Positions 52,672 through 63,931 of a stretch of DNA of 64,000 bases are shown one piece after another. The notes below the pieces were generated by a model that saw only the letters and a program-made list of their open reading frames with translations, did not search any database and was not told where the DNA came from. This DNA is from Paramoeba atlantica (Eukaryota > Discosea): contig CDRNVI010000099.1 in NCBI GenBank assembly GCA_977017575.1, forward strand, positions 124,001-188,000, written 5' to 3'. Numbering within the stretch: position 1 is the stretch's first letter; every line of letters starts with the position of its first letter. Position numbers and translations under genes: made by a program.

Positions 52672-55024
52672 TTGTCAAAACCTGAAGAGAATCACAGCAT
52701 ACCCCCCGCCGAGTTCTTGGGACCACGGCCTGACATCGACATGCCATGGTCGGACATTGACGCCGAAATGATAGCATCTGCTGTATCTTCCAAGCGCTCG
52801 GGCGCTGCTCCTGGATCAGACACTGTATCCAACGCTCTGCTCAAGCGTTGTAGCCCTATCTTTGTCTACATCGCTCAAGTATTCAATGATATCCTTAAAT
52901 TCGGGATTTGCCCCCCCACTTGGAAATCTGCCGTAACTCGCCTCATACACAAAGGAGGTCCTACATCAACTATGGAGAATTGGCGACCGATAAGCTTAAC
53001 TAGTTGCATAGGGAAACTTTTCCATTCAATCCTGAGCCACCGAATCCTTCAACATTCCTTGGATTCTCATGCGCTCGATACATCAGTACAAAAAGGATTT
53101 CTACCACACATGAATGGGACCGTCGAGCATACACAAGTCTTATGCGAGCTCCTTGAACACCAACGACGTCACAAACGGCAATACTTACTGGCACAGTTCG
53201 ATATCAAGAACGCTTTCGAATCTATCCCCCACGCAGTACTGTTACAATCCCTAAAATGGGCCCGTGTCTCCCCAATTCTAATTAACTATATCAGCGAGCT
53301 GTACAAAGGAGCATCTAGTCAAATCAAGTGTGCTGAAGGCCTTACGAAGTCGATCGAGACCGACCGTGGAGTATTACAAGGAGATACACTGTTGCCGATC
53401 TTATTCAACTTGGCAATGGAATTGGTTCTTCGCTTCATCCGTTCAAGTTGCCCACAGTACGGAATCACTTGGGATGGAAAGGAACTTTTCTGAAGGCCTT
53501 TGCTGACGACCTCAGTATACTCACGAACACACCAAAGGAAATGCAAATTGCCACGAACGTACTGGTCAAAGTTCTAGGCGACATCGGAATGAAATTGAAC
53601 GCAAAGAAATGTCGGATTTAACACATGGCAATGACTCAAGCCTCAGGCTACATGACAAGACGCCCGCAGATAATGATTGACGCAACACCTATTCCTCAAA
53701 TATGCGATAATGGTAGCACATTCCTGGGTATGACTCTCGCACCTGGTGCCCAGCATGGTAAAATTCTGTTCCTAAAGCTACGCAATCGACTCCGTACTTG
53801 GTTACGCAACATATCTTCCAGCGCCCACGACCTACCCGCCCGACTCTGGATATCCAATAATGGTATTATCTCCCGCCTTCGCTACTCTTTTGTTGGCAAT
53901 TCATGTCTGACTTTTAACCACGTTCTGCGCCTCCAGCGATGCGCTACAAATGAAATCAGAAAATGGTTAAATGTAGCAAAATCCGCGACAAGCGAACTGT
54001 TGTACTCCGAGCATGGTTGGAACCTCGTGAGCTTATCCAAACTATGGCTTCTTTCAACCGCGAGCGCCGTGGAACAAATGGAGAAATCACGCGATCCCGA
54101 TGTCCAGCACGCCCTGCGAGAACGCATCAGGAAGAAAACAAGAGAAAAGCGGGGTACATTCGTCCGCCGACTGGCATACTCGGTTCAACTCACAATAACG
54201 TGCGACGACTTCTCGACAGTGAATATGAGAGGCATCTTTCGGAAGCCGTGCAAAGACGCACTTCAGTTGCGGGAAGATGGTTCCGCGTAGCGACGGAAGC
54301 AGACCTCGCGAGGGACTTCGCTGCCGCCCTATGTAATCTCAAAAGCGAATCGCTATCACGATTTACGGCTTCCGTACTAACAGAAACGCCACTCCCCACT
54401 AGAGTGTCTCTCCGCAAATGGGGCGTATCGACACACACAAGCGACAAGTGTCCCATTTGCGATACTGAAACGCAAACCGCGCGACATATACTCTCCGGGT
54501 GTAGAAAAGCACTCGAGCAAGGACGATATACTCTGCGACATAACATGGTGCTACAAGCCCTCGCAAACTCTGTGCAGAAATTCCAAGGGACCAGTCTATA
54601 TCACTTTGACCTCCCTCACTTTCGCTCTACCCCTCCGTGGCTCACGGAACTCGACACCGAGCTGCGACCGGATGGGTGGGTGAAACTGTCCAACGGGGAG
54701 GAGTATATTATAGAATTGACGTGCCCCTGGGAGGAAACTTTTGTCTACGCACACGAAAAAAAAACTGCCAAGTACACAAATCTCTACCATTCCCGCAAGC
54801 TCACAAACCCGAGCACTTTCCTACTCGTTTTCAAAGTCGGAGCGAGAGGAAAAATAAGCAGTGCTGGTCGAACTCTGAACTCTCTATTTATGGGTAACGA
54901 TGAGCTGGTGGCTGAGTGCCTGCGCAATATGACCGTGAAGGCTCTGAGAGGGAGCTTCATAGTATATCAAAACCGCAATGACAAAAATTGGATGGAGGAG
55001 AACGTTCTTGGTGACGCTGGATAG
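52672..55024 (+). pseudogene. Retrotransposon A3: RT, finger and endonuclease, broken
   Basis: The RT (52672-53493) shows LAQFDIKNAFESIPH (E where A2 has G) and DRGVLQGDTLLPILFN. A frameshift near 53487 precedes the FADD box. At 53619-53621 a TAA replaces the CAA of A2 (CRI then stop then HMAMTQ). Another frameshift lies near 54130. The last frame (to 55024) has CPICDTETQTARHILSGC and RPDGWVKLSNGEEYIIEL intact. The copy is dead but young, judging by its closeness to A2. Confidence 0.75.
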
Positions 55025-55167
55025 AAACAGGTGACTAAAAGGCGTTTTGTGCGCGTTTTCACCACATAAATCTGCAGGATTTCCTCTGCAGGATTACCTG
55101 TACAATATATAATAGCCTGTACAATATATAATATACAATATATATGTATGATGCAATATATCAAAAG

Positions 55168-55524
55168 AAATTGACGGGTGCTGCTTTCTTTGCCAAGTCG
55201 GGCGTCCAGCGGCCCGACACGAGAAACGACATAAAAGTGTACCCGGTTGTAAATTTTGACTTCGCAACGGGTATCCGAGCCGGTGACTCTGATACGGACG
55301 TCGCCGTAAAGCAATAAACCACTTACGAGGAGTTACCGTTCATTTGTTTGTCGACGGCGTTATATCTTGTGTTCCGTGCAAAACAATATTCGAAGCAAGG
55401 AAACGTTTTCCGCGGCACTGTGCATGTAGCACATTGTGCGCCGAAAACTGCACCAGTCAGCAAGCTCCTCCCTAATGTTTCAGCTGCTGACCAAGAAGCA
55501 AAAGCTCAGTTTACTATTGAATAA
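55168..55524 (+). pseudogene. Unrecognised frame next to A3, one internal stop
   Basis: Starting at the A3 3' junction, a frame reads KLTGAAFFAKSGVQRPD and continues to DSDTDVAVKQ, a TAA at 55315-55317, then TTYEELPFICLSTALYLV to DQEAKAQFTIE and a stop at 55522-55524. The two parts are in the same frame. Composition looks protein-like, but I do not recognise the family. A3 may have inserted into this gene, since its beginning is absent. Confidence 0.3.
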
Positions 55525-55655
55525 GCTTCTATTATTAATATTTTTACTTTTATTATTATTACTGTTCATGTGGTCCAATTGACTGCATCACGGTTGTTCA
55601 GAAAAAGGGGCATACAGATGTACGCGCACGTTGGCTTCAACACCGCAGATGAAGC
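55525..55655. other. Short gap
   Basis: AT-rich with ATTATTATT tracts; nothing recognisable. Confidence 0.3.
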
Positions 55656-55822
55656 GATGTGTTTATTCAATACAGAATCATATTTAGATCTGCAGAGGTA
55701 AATTTCTACCTATGCTACGGTCGCATACGACGACCCCGCATAGGCTGTTTTACTAGCCTAGCCGCCCCCTTTCCAGTCGGGTGATTCCCGGTTTAGCCAA
55801 ATAACAAAGCTACTACGAAGCC
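55656..55822 (-). mobile_element. Retrotransposon B, 3' end only (5'-truncated)
   Basis: About 167 bp is nearly identical to 19953-20117, covering the last codons and 3' UTR of element B, including TTCCAGTCGGGTGATTCCCG and ACCTATGCTACGGTCGCATA. It ends at the same TTGAATAAACACAT. This defines the 3' boundary of B and shows that B has been mobile. Confidence 0.85.
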
Positions 55823-56143
55823 TGCGGCAAGCGTATCCTATAAAGGAATCAAGCGAAAAAGGCAACCCCCAGAAGCGTAAGCACGGAAATTAAAGTTTTT
55901 CAAGAAAGTGCCAAAGTGAACACTCTTTTTTAAGTTTGGGGATTTTTTTGTACGATCTTTGTATTTTATGGTCACCTACTTCAGATAGCTCTGAAAAACG
56001 AATAAAGGAATAGTTTTTTTTGAAAAGAACAACAATTGAAGATTTTGCTTCCACTAATTCTCTGTTGAAATTCGTCCACAGCACCCTTTGTAATATTCGT
56101 CGGATCTAAGTTTTTCTGCGGTTCTTACTTACACCACTTATAC
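55823..56143. other. Gene-free stretch
   Basis: Nothing recognisable on either strand; short AT-rich tracts only. Confidence 0.35.
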
Positions 56144-57030
56144 TTGGTGTCTCGTAAATCCTCTGTGGAGATTTCCAGATTCTCCGACGAGGCTGTGGGG
56201 CTACACCAGCTGTCTATCGAGGCGCTGAAGAAGGGGAGGCCGGACCCAGGAGTCCGCGCTAAGACCCCAATCAAGTCCCGCGCTTGTGACTTTTGTGGCC
56301 TCCTTTTTGTGCCCGCCAAACGCAATATATGCTTGTATGACGAGTGTATGTCCCTACGTGCTCAGCACAGAAAAGATCTTTGTGCGCGTGCGAAGACTCA
56401 AACTCCCCGGATCCCTCCCCTCTCTCTGCTTTTTCAGCCAGGTCCTCTCGGCACCGGTCGGTGACCCGTAGACCCCCGCTCTCTCTCCTCTCTGAGCCGC
56501 TCCCGGAAGAAAGCTAGCACTCCTCATGCGAAAGCCCCTGCTCCTATTCTGAGGAAATCGTCAACCGTTTCTTTTGCTCCTTTCTCCCCAGCTAACCTCT
56601 CCTCGAAACCCTTCGCCAGTTACCCGGATGGACGGCGGAGGCATCGAGGCCCGAGATTCTCTCCTGGTCTATGACAAGAACACCCATAGAACTCCCGTCG
56701 GCGCCAGATGTTGACCGGAAGGCCACAAGCCTGGCGCCGCTTAGAGCGCCAGGCCCGTCCGGATGGACCAAGGAACTCCAGGTCCCATCCTGCAGGAGGA
56801 CACCCGAGGGACGTGATCAATTGGATCATACAAGGGATCCTAACCAACTCCCTCCCCCCCACGATGAGGGATTTTCTCACGGGAGCAAACCTCAAGCTTT
56901 TCAACAAGCCTGGGGCCCCGGTGGGACACCACTCCTCCTACAGGCCTATTGCCATGGGGGAGGTCCAACTGAAGCTCGCAGGGCTACTGGCCCTCGAACA
57001 AGTCAGAGACCACCTCCCGGCCGTGTAAAA
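56144..57030 (+). pseudogene. LINE type C fragment: Zn finger and start of RT
   Basis: An N-terminal finger CDFCGLLFVPAKRNICLYDEC is followed, after frame changes, by PLRAPGPSGWTKELQVP and then RDVINWIIQGILTNSLPP, TMRDFLTGANLKLFNKPG and SYRPIAMGEVQLKLAG. This is the usual opening of a LINE reverse transcriptase (fingers region with S-WT-EL, K, RPIA-GE). The palm with the FADD box is missing after 57030. It could be the 5' part of the same family as the endonuclease fragments at 6366 and 49277. Confidence 0.6.
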
Positions 57031-57402
57031 AAAGGTAGAAACCGATTTATTTTTGTGTTCCCCACAGCTGCCAACCCTGTTTGTCGAATTCAATGGGAAA
57101 GCACATGTGCCGCTGTCGGCACGGGCCCGATCCTGCGCCTTCTCGTACAACAAGAGATGGGTAACAAGGCAAGCCGAGGAGAGGTCGAAAGATCCGGTCC
57201 GAAGCACGTGCGGATAGATGGGTCGTGATCTTGCCCCCCCCCCCCACAAGTTAATTTCACCCTCCGTGAGGCATCACAGGGAGGATGGCTAAAACGTCGG
57301 AAAGCAGAAAAGGTTAAGGAGGTGGGTGAAGGGTCAATAGTAAGCAGGATAATATTGAAGTAAAAAGAAAAGAAAGATAAAAAATCGATAAGGATACATT
57401 TT
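57031..57402. other. Gene-free stretch
   Basis: A continuation of non-coding or decayed LINE sequence to about 57230, then a C12 run and AT-rich sequence. Nothing else is recognisable. Confidence 0.3.
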
Positions 57403-57717
57403 ATGTACCTTGTTGACTTCTTTTTCCTTCTTATTACAAGTTCCTTTGGAATGAGCGAGGTTTTCTCAGACGACTTGAGTGATTACTGTCCAGAAAGTGA
57501 AGATGATTATTCGGACAATATTGAAGATTCAGTCTATCCTCTGTCAACAAATTTTTCTTCTCGAGCAAGGCGTCACAGTAATGATCTAGAGCGGTGGGTA
57601 TGGAACCCACTTGCACCTCCTTCCCCTACCGAAATGAATTACTTCTGTGGACACAAGACGCTTTTTGCACCATCTCACGTGTTAATCGGGACAAGCCTGA
57701 TCTGTGTTCGATCATGA
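57403..57717 (+). CDS. Unrecognised protein with acidic N-terminal part
   Basis: 104 codons. A hydrophobic start (MYLVDFFFLLITSSFG) is followed by MSEVFSDDLSDYCPESEDDY and SDNIEDS, then RWVWNPLAPPSPTEMNYF. If translation starts at the second Met, it resembles the acidic starts at 35899 and 63846. Another frame just downstream (to 57794) continues with a protein-like stretch INELRETGTEHLIRDFEKC. Possibly a transposon remnant. Confidence 0.25.
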   Translation: MYLVDFFFLLITSSFGMSEVFSDDLSDYCPESEDDYSDNIEDSVYPLSTNFSSRARRHSNDLERWVWNPLAPPSPTEMNYFCGHKTLFAPSHVLIGTSLICVRS

Positions 57718-58057
57718 TCAATGAGCTTCGCGAAACAGGCACAGAGCACCTGATCCGAGACTTTGAAAAGTGTGCTCATAGAGCGTGCGCATAGAGAGTT
57801 TATAAAAGAAAAAAATAGAAAAAAAAGTGCACCTTTTGTACTTTTCCTTGTACTTTTCCTGAACCAACGTATTCAGGATGTGTTTCTGAGTAGTAAATTT
57901 TATAACTAACGTATAAAGAAGTGTTTGTGAGTAGTAGACGGATATGAATCGAAAATAGTAAATCGATGAGAAAAAATACAAAAACGATTGTGTTTCCCGG
58001 TAATGAACAACGCCACCATATTAAAAAAAGAATAATGAAAGAAACACAACTCACTCG
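57718..58057. other. AT-rich gap
   Basis: Nothing recognisable; it contains repeated AAGTGTTTGTGAGTAG-like motifs and is the 3' side of LRR gene 9. Confidence 0.3.
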
Positions 58058-58702
58058 TCAATATAACTGTATAGCAGTTCCACCAAATTGAAAAGAACAT
58101 TCTGAAAGGAGACCCGGCGGTAGATCATTTTTCCGATAAAAGCCTTGAAGGTCGTTGTTCTCTTGTAGGTAGAGTAACTCAAGACTGCGGGGGAGATCTT
58201 CGAAATGCAGAATTTCGGTAAAATTGTTTTCTGCAATCACGAAGTGTACCATTGACCGTGGAAGGTAGCTGAAGTCTAGTGTTCCACTAAGCCAGTTGGT
58301 CGAGGCTCGGAATTTCCGCATATCACGCGGTAAATCTTCTAAGTTCAGTTCCCCGGAAAACCGGTTGTGCGATAAATATGCCATGCGGAGCGTTCGAGGC
58401 AGATATGCGAGTGGAATATGCCCAAAGAGCTCATTTTCGTGCAGATATAGCTGCTCCATTGTAGCGGGGAGATATTCCCATTGTGGGGTGCCGCGCAGTG
58501 TTTTCCATGCGAGGGAGAGCTGAGCGACTTTTCCGTTTTCCCAACATGTTACACTAGGCCACTCACATACCGGGACATCGGAAATCCACTTGTATGATTT
58601 TGAGGTAATGTTTTGAAGAAATCGATCCAGTAGCTGCTCTTCAGGGAGAGAAGCAGCGCTGACTCTTCCGAGTCGCACAGGGACATCGGACGCGTTAAAC
58701 AT
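58058..58702 (-). CDS. LRR protein 9, no CaaX tail
   Basis: About 214 residues from MFNASDVPVRLGRV; an upstream Met at 58717 is also possible. The cap is LPEEQLLDRFLQNI with VCEWPSVTCWENGKVAQLSL. Six repeats follow: LRGTPQWEYLPATMEQLYL, LFGHIPLAYLPRTLRMAYL, FSGELNLEDLPRDMRKF, LSGTLDFSYLPRSMVHFVI, FTEILHFEDLPRSLELLYL and so on. It ends in GGTAIQLY with no Cys near the C-terminus. It is an isolated member, well away from the other LRR genes, and not interrupted by a transposon. Confidence 0.75.
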   Translation of the reverse strand: MFNASDVPVRLGRVSAASLPEEQLLDRFLQNITSKSYKWISDVPVCEWPSVTCWENGKVAQLSLAWKTLRGTPQWEYLPATMEQLYLHENELFGHIPLAYLPRTLRMAYLSHNRFSGELNLEDLPRDMRKFRASTNWLSGTLDFSYLPRSMVHFVIAENNFTEILHFEDLPRSLELLYLQENNDLQGFYRKNDLPPGLLSECSFQFGGTAIQLY

Positions 58703-58717
58703 TTGCAAAGAAGTCAT

Positions 58718-59519
58718 GTAGGTAATTGTGTGGATAAAAATATAGGGTCACCGGCAGTATACGGTGTAGGTTCATTTTTTTTGTAAAAAATCTTTACATA
58801 AATTTTAACATGGAATGGTTTCATTACCCCCAATGGGTTTAGCGGCATCGCTTCCTTAGGCAATGAGGACCTATTTGTGACGTTCTCATTCTTACGATGT
58901 ACTAGCCTTTCCAACAGTGACTCGCTTTTCGAGTGCATTGAATGAACTCGAAGGATACTTACAAACGGAGCCCATCATTTCAGAAGAATCATAACCGGGG
59001 TCACCGAGCACGCCCCCGCCGCGAGCATGTCTGGAACTTTTTCAATGCAGCGCAATGGTTGAATCCACGGTTTATCAAGTGGACAACACGTCGTGAGGAT
59101 GGATCCTTTTTTTCTGACGCCCCCTGATGACAAGGTACGAAACGAGGGTTGGATAATGGTTCGCCTCTTTTTAACGGCTCTTGTGGTGAATCGAAGACTA
59201 TCGTATACCCCCCAGTAAGGCAGACCTCCAGTAAGAAAGATTTGGCCCTTTTTAGGCAGACCCCTAGTAAGGTACCTCCCACGGCGAGGTCGAGTACATT
59301 TTTTTGTCTGTGTCAAGGCTTTTCTTACGAGGACGAAAATTCGTCTTATCAATGGTTGGAAAGGTTCATTGCGCGGTTTCATGGGGCCTTCGAATACGCA
59401 GCTCAACAGCTGGATGATTATGAGCGTCATGTGATTCGTTGTACATGTGATTCGCCGTACGTGGCGAAATCTTGAGCTTTGACCTGTTTGTAGAGGGTGT
59501 CCGGGGTACGCCTCCGTGA
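58718..59519. repeat. Gap with dispersed C-run repeat
   Basis: No clear gene. About 59196-59285 carries the TACCCCCCAGTAAG motif and GATTTGGCCCTTTTT also seen at 41-420. A frame at about 59325-59475 (ENSSYQWLERFIARFHGAFE) is protein-like but unrecognised. Confidence 0.4.
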
Positions 59520-59776
59520 GACTTTGTCGAAGCATTGCCGCTATTCCATATCGTAAAGATGCGGAGAAATCTATGAAGGCACACGGTCTCTTGGTCCTTC
59601 CCGAATGTCCCGATCATGGGAACCAGTTCATGGTTGACCTCCGGGGTAATGATCAGATGCGACGTTGTTTGCACCGAGAACCCGGTGGTGGGAATTCTTG
59701 CCGAAAGCACGTCAGCCATTTTCTCCTTTACATTTCGACCGACACTTGTTCGTCCCCTAGCACGCTTCTCTTATGA
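59520..59776 (+). pseudogene. Merlin-like transposase N-terminal fragment
   Basis: The frame reads LVLPECPDHGNQFMVDLRG, then NDQMRRCLHREPGGGNSCRK and HVSHFLLYIST. The zinc-ribbon arrangement and the NSCRKHVSHFL segment match NPCREKVSKFL at 50300 and TECRARYSAMEPL at 31650. The catalytic domain is absent. Confidence 0.35.
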
Positions 59777-59989
59777 CTTATCTTAATGCCGTAGTTGTGA
59801 AAGCGCCGTAGTTGTGAAGACCGTCTCTGTATACGCCAATACTTTCTTACCTGATCATTAATTTTATGCCAGACACATTACTTTCGTCCCCCCCTGAAAA
59901 TTACGCGACATAAAGCACAAAGTGTGCTTTCCTAGTGCTCTTCTCCTTAAAACGATTGGGAGTAACTGTTCGGGAAGAATTAGTTAGGA

Positions 59990-60980
59990 TGCCTCCAAAA
60001 GCCATTCAGTATGTACAAGAAAAGAAGTCCACGACTCCTATCCTTGAGAGTGATGCTGTCATGGCGGAAAAGAGAAATACTGTGAATGAAGCGCGTATAG
60101 TCCGACGGACTCTTGCTGCGATGGTGCGCGGCGACTTTTCATCCGTCAGCTTGCGAGATGCGCTTTGCGCGCTTTCAGCAGAGTTGGAACACTCTGAAGC
60201 TGTCCCGGTCGCAGAAACAGAAATTCCCACTCGCGGAGACCAAAGCAATAAGGACCTACGAAAAGCCTTTTATAGTCTTATTGGGACGCGCGAAGACCCT
60301 CGATGCGATGTCCAACTACAACAGTGCCTAAGTTAGACACCGGTTTCAGTACAGAAACGTGGCTCTCGCCACACGTAAAGCAGGCAGTGAAGGAGTCGGT
60401 AGGCAACCGGCCTGACATGGTGTACTACGCCTAGCTTTTGGCAGACTCCTCTCCTGGTGCCCCGATAGAAGGCATCAATTCTGAGGGCGTGCGACTCGGC
60501 ATTTGGACCCTCCTGTGCAGGATGGGGGCGGTGCTGCTCATGCACCGCCTACGGTATGAGGGTGCTGCGGTGTCTGTAGAGACACTCGAGCATCTCATGC
60601 TCGACAATCATACCGAGACCACCAATAAATCCATTGTGGCCATTCTCGTGGGGTACGAACGTGCGTTGGCAGTGGTAAACCGCAATGCGTCCACCGTGTA
60701 CAAGGTTTCGGCTGAGACATTCCCTTCGGCCCCTCAAACCCCAGTGGCACGAAACGCCTACAAACGACCCATCCCCGGTAAAGTCCCCTCAGTCATCAAA
60801 GCGTGAAACTATCCACGCGCTCCACGCGGTACGTGCCATCACTGTGGAAAAAGAGGCCATGAAATCCGCGATTGCGAGGTGAAGGTCGTGCCAAACGACT
60901 TCTTGCACGGGCAAGATAGCACCTATCAGCGTAGTCATTCTGGCCCAGTGGTTCAGAACATCAGTTTTCGGAAGCAGTAG
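59990..60980 (+). pseudogene. Gag-like protein with CCHC zinc knuckle
   Basis: The first frame starts MPPKAIQYVQEKKSTTP and runs to 60336. A second frame (60438-60980) carries GINSEGVRLGIWTLLCRMG and, after an in-frame TGA at 60804-60806, continues NYPRAPRGTCHHCGKRGHEI with RDC. The knuckle CHHCGKRGHEIRDC is the classical C-x2-C-x4-H-x4-C of Gag nucleocapsid domains. No protease, RT or integrase follows and no LTRs are visible. It is a decayed Gag-type gene from a retroelement or a domesticated Gag. Confidence 0.5.
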
Positions 60981-61579
60981 CTCAGGGTCGCAATAAAAGT
61001 TAATAAAAAGTTTATAATTATTTCAACGGATTGATATACAGGCACGTAGGAGTCACGTTTACAGGCACGTAAAGTTATGTTGTTTATATTTTCAAAAATC
61101 GGCTTTCAATTTTTTGCGAAACAGTGAAAATCCAGATCAGAATAATTGGGCTTGAGAAAAAAACAAATGCGCTCTTAAAGAATTATTTAATTCGTAGTAT
61201 CCTGTCTTAAATTGCTTTTAACAATACTGAATTCAGCACGCAGTACATGAGCTCACTATCCGTTTTTACAATATCGGCGTTTTTAAGAATGAATACGTTT
61301 TTCTCCGAAATTGTTGATTAGAATTCCTTTGACTCAAATATAACGCGAGAAGTTCTCAATATAGGTTCTAATTCATATACAGTAGATATGATATTTTCGT
61401 TCATAGCTTTTCAAAACTGTAAAGTCTCTTACATAAAGTAGCCAATCAACATCACTTAGATAGGAAATGCGCGAAGGCGCGAAAGTAATATCGACCTAGT
61501 GTGGCTCCAAAGAGGTTCAAAACAAAAGAACAGTTGCAGAAAATTTAATATATTTTCTTGAATATACAACATAATTACT
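60981..61579. other. AT-rich gene-free stretch
   Basis: Nothing recognisable; AT-rich with a short direct repeat of ACAGGCACGTA near 61040-61070. Confidence 0.35.
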
Positions 61580-62460
61580 ATGGCATGGTCCAGACGACGC
61601 CGTATGAGTGATGAAGCCGTACAGGCTGACACACAAAGACTGATTCAAGTAAATGCGCACTCACAGCTCTCTCAATTTGCTGTGTCCCCAGAAACTGCTC
61701 GAAGACGGTCTCTTGATTTTTCAAGAATTGAGCATCTCTTGGGAGTGCACAGTGTGTGTAACCGGAGAAGCCTTCCTGGCTCTTTGTGCATGCCTCTCAA
61801 GGTTTTATCGGGCATCAAACCTAGAGGCTCTACGCTCCGCCCTAGTGTGGCGGCAGCTTGAAGATGAACCCATGGAGCGGTGCTGGTCACAAACGATCGG
61901 TTTTCGCCAGCGGTTCAAAGGAGCCACCTGTTTGTGCCTGGATCCACAACCCAGAGGTTACATAAACATAACGTCTTTTTGAAAGGCATCCCCATCATTG
62001 TTTCCGCTCTCCGTGACGCAGGGGGACGAAGAGCTGGGTCAACTGCAAAGCTTGGAGGTGTCACGCGCTGGCGTGGAGACAAGTTAACGTGTTTGTCTTT
62101 TTATACACTGGTCTGGATTGCGTGGCTTCGTTCATTTTCAGTGAAATTGCCAAGCGACGTCACGTTAGCGCATCTGTTCGTCGATGTTACCAACTTCTCC
62201 TGGAGCATGGTGCGGAAGCCCTGAAGTGCCAAAGCCGATAATTTCTCGACAAATGCAACGTACTTCATCTTGCACTCCGCAAATTTTCTGATATGATGAA
62301 TAAGCCCATGACGACGCAAGTTTCGCAAATGTTGGAGGAATTATATGAACACGCTTGTTCTGGTGAAGGTCCCGATGGACTTGACATTGTGATGCAACAC
62401 CATATGCGCCGTCTCAATAAAAATCACATGAATTTCTGGAAGGACGTTGTGTAGTTTCGT
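61580..62460 (+). pseudogene. Decayed open frames, possibly Harbinger-like
   Basis: Overlapping short frames include CVTGEAFLALCACLSRFYRA and SNLEALRSALVWRQL (61653-61982), reminiscent of the N-terminal helical segment of Harbinger nucleases. A later frame has HMRRLNKNHMNFWKDVV (to about 62455). No catalytic motif is visible. The assignment is weak. Confidence 0.2.
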
Positions 62461-63479
62461 CCTGCTTTCATTCTACAGCACGCACGGCCGTGTGGACTGC
62501 AACCCATCTCTCTCGCTCATGCGAACAACTTAGGATTGGAGCGAGAGGAATGCCCAACACAACGGTATCTCAATTCGGTGCACTCTTCGACGGGGATGAA
62601 GAAGCAATATCATCTCGTTAACAACAAATCATACGAAGTGCAATCTTCGGATGCTACGTGATCTGGAATTGGCGAGAGGAACTCGCATGGTCGGATGGAC
62701 CACAAGAAGCTTGATGGGCTAGCTGCCGTAGTTCACGTTGCGTGTGAACCGCAAAAAAAATGCCCTTCCGGCTTGCCAGGTATGAACTGGAAATGAAACT
62801 TGAAACGATGAAAATGCTGGTACACCTAAAGCGCTTCAACCTTTATTCAATATTTCAGAACAAGAGTGGGAGGAATGGGGATCTTGTCTTGAGTTTCGTT
62901 GGAATCCAGAGATACACAATGATGAAAATGCTTAGTGGCTAGAAATAGGCAGCGAGATGTTTCCTACTATCATAGTACTATTATACAGTAGACAAGTATA
63001 AAACGGTGGTATACCAAATATCTACAAAGTCGGAGAAAATACAAGACCTGTAGGGGGGGGGTACATATCGTTGCCCACCACTGTACGTATTGCAAGTTCT
63101 ACATCTATTGTACGTGTATATAGAATAAAATTTACCAACCATCGGGGTTATAACTTTTCCCCAACTATAACCTTTTTCTTGCTATCCCTCCAATATACAG
63201 TAGTTCCCAAATCGCGCAGCCCCTACGGCACGAACTCTACATTACATGAGCCCCACGCGAGTTTCATTGTGTTGCCCTCTCTCACTCACTTTGGGGCCGG
63301 CGCGCATTCACTTTTCATCTTTCATTACTTCAATGACCAACATAAAAAGAGTCAAAGAGACATTTCATAATCGTCACAGGAGTGTTCATTGCCCGTGGAC
63401 CTACAAACTTCTCGATCTTCCCTGACACTGCCATCTCACAGATGGTGTTTGATTCCTCATATTTTATGTTACGGGTAAC
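62461..63479. other. Gene-free stretch
   Basis: No convincing gene. 62940-63010 has short ACTATCATAGTACTATTATA-type palindromic sequence resembling the LRR 3' flank repeat, and a G9 run follows at about 63053. Confidence 0.3.
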
Positions 63480-63725
63480 ACCAAGTACCATGCGTACGGT
63501 ACGCGAGTATGGTACTCGGTTACTCAAGGCCCTAGGTACTTCATTTGGCTGAGTGCCGTACTCGCGTACGTATGATAATATGCCACTTTTGTTCCACGCA
63601 AAACGGTTTTTCTATATTTTGCTGTTTTCTATATACTGCACCCCCCTAGTTATCTATCGCTACATTTCGAGAAAAGGTGACACATGAGTAGGGTGGGGGT
63701 GCGATAGATAACTAGGAGGTCAAAG
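63480..63725. repeat. Two inverted-repeat hairpins
   Basis: TACGCGAGTATGGTACTC (about 63499-63516) is inverted at about 63551-63570. CCCCCTAGTTATCTATCGC (about 63643-63661) is inverted as GCGATAGATAACTAGGAGG (about 63701-63719). Both look like small MITE-type elements. Confidence 0.5.
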
Positions 63726-63931
63726 TGCGACATATATCTAGGGGGTCGGTCGCCAAAAAAAGCGAGGGAACGAAATGTTACATATTTAAGTATTTCTCGA
63801 TATTTCAGAGTACCTCCAGGTTTTATTTATTCGATCAACGGCCTATGAGTTGTAGCGATAGTGAAGAACTATCAAGCGGAGCGATTCTTTCGGAAAGGGA
63901 CGATACCGACTGTTTTCATAGAAAAAGATGA
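63725..63931 (+). pseudogene. Acidic protein start, window-edge fragment
   Basis: From MSCSDSEELSSGAILSERDD the frame is acidic and Ser-rich and stops at 63931. Another frame then reads EKDDPDSQR, similar to the DDPDWDP strings at 36085 and 50770. It may be the start of a transposon protein that continues beyond a frame change. The last 70 bases hold nothing else. Confidence 0.25.

Larger units (their letters stand above)
50955..55163 (+). mobile_element. Retrotransposon A3, 5'-truncated
   Basis: A plus-strand copy of family A, very similar to A2. It begins inside the first cysteine motif (VCLHVCCKVKP) and is complete to the 3' end ATGATGCAATATAT. The tail near 55100-55150 contains an expanded CAATATATAATA tract. 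Downstream, AAATTGACGGG resembles the LRR target sequence AAGTTTACGGG found after A2. 5' truncation is typical of LINE insertion. Confidence 0.8.
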
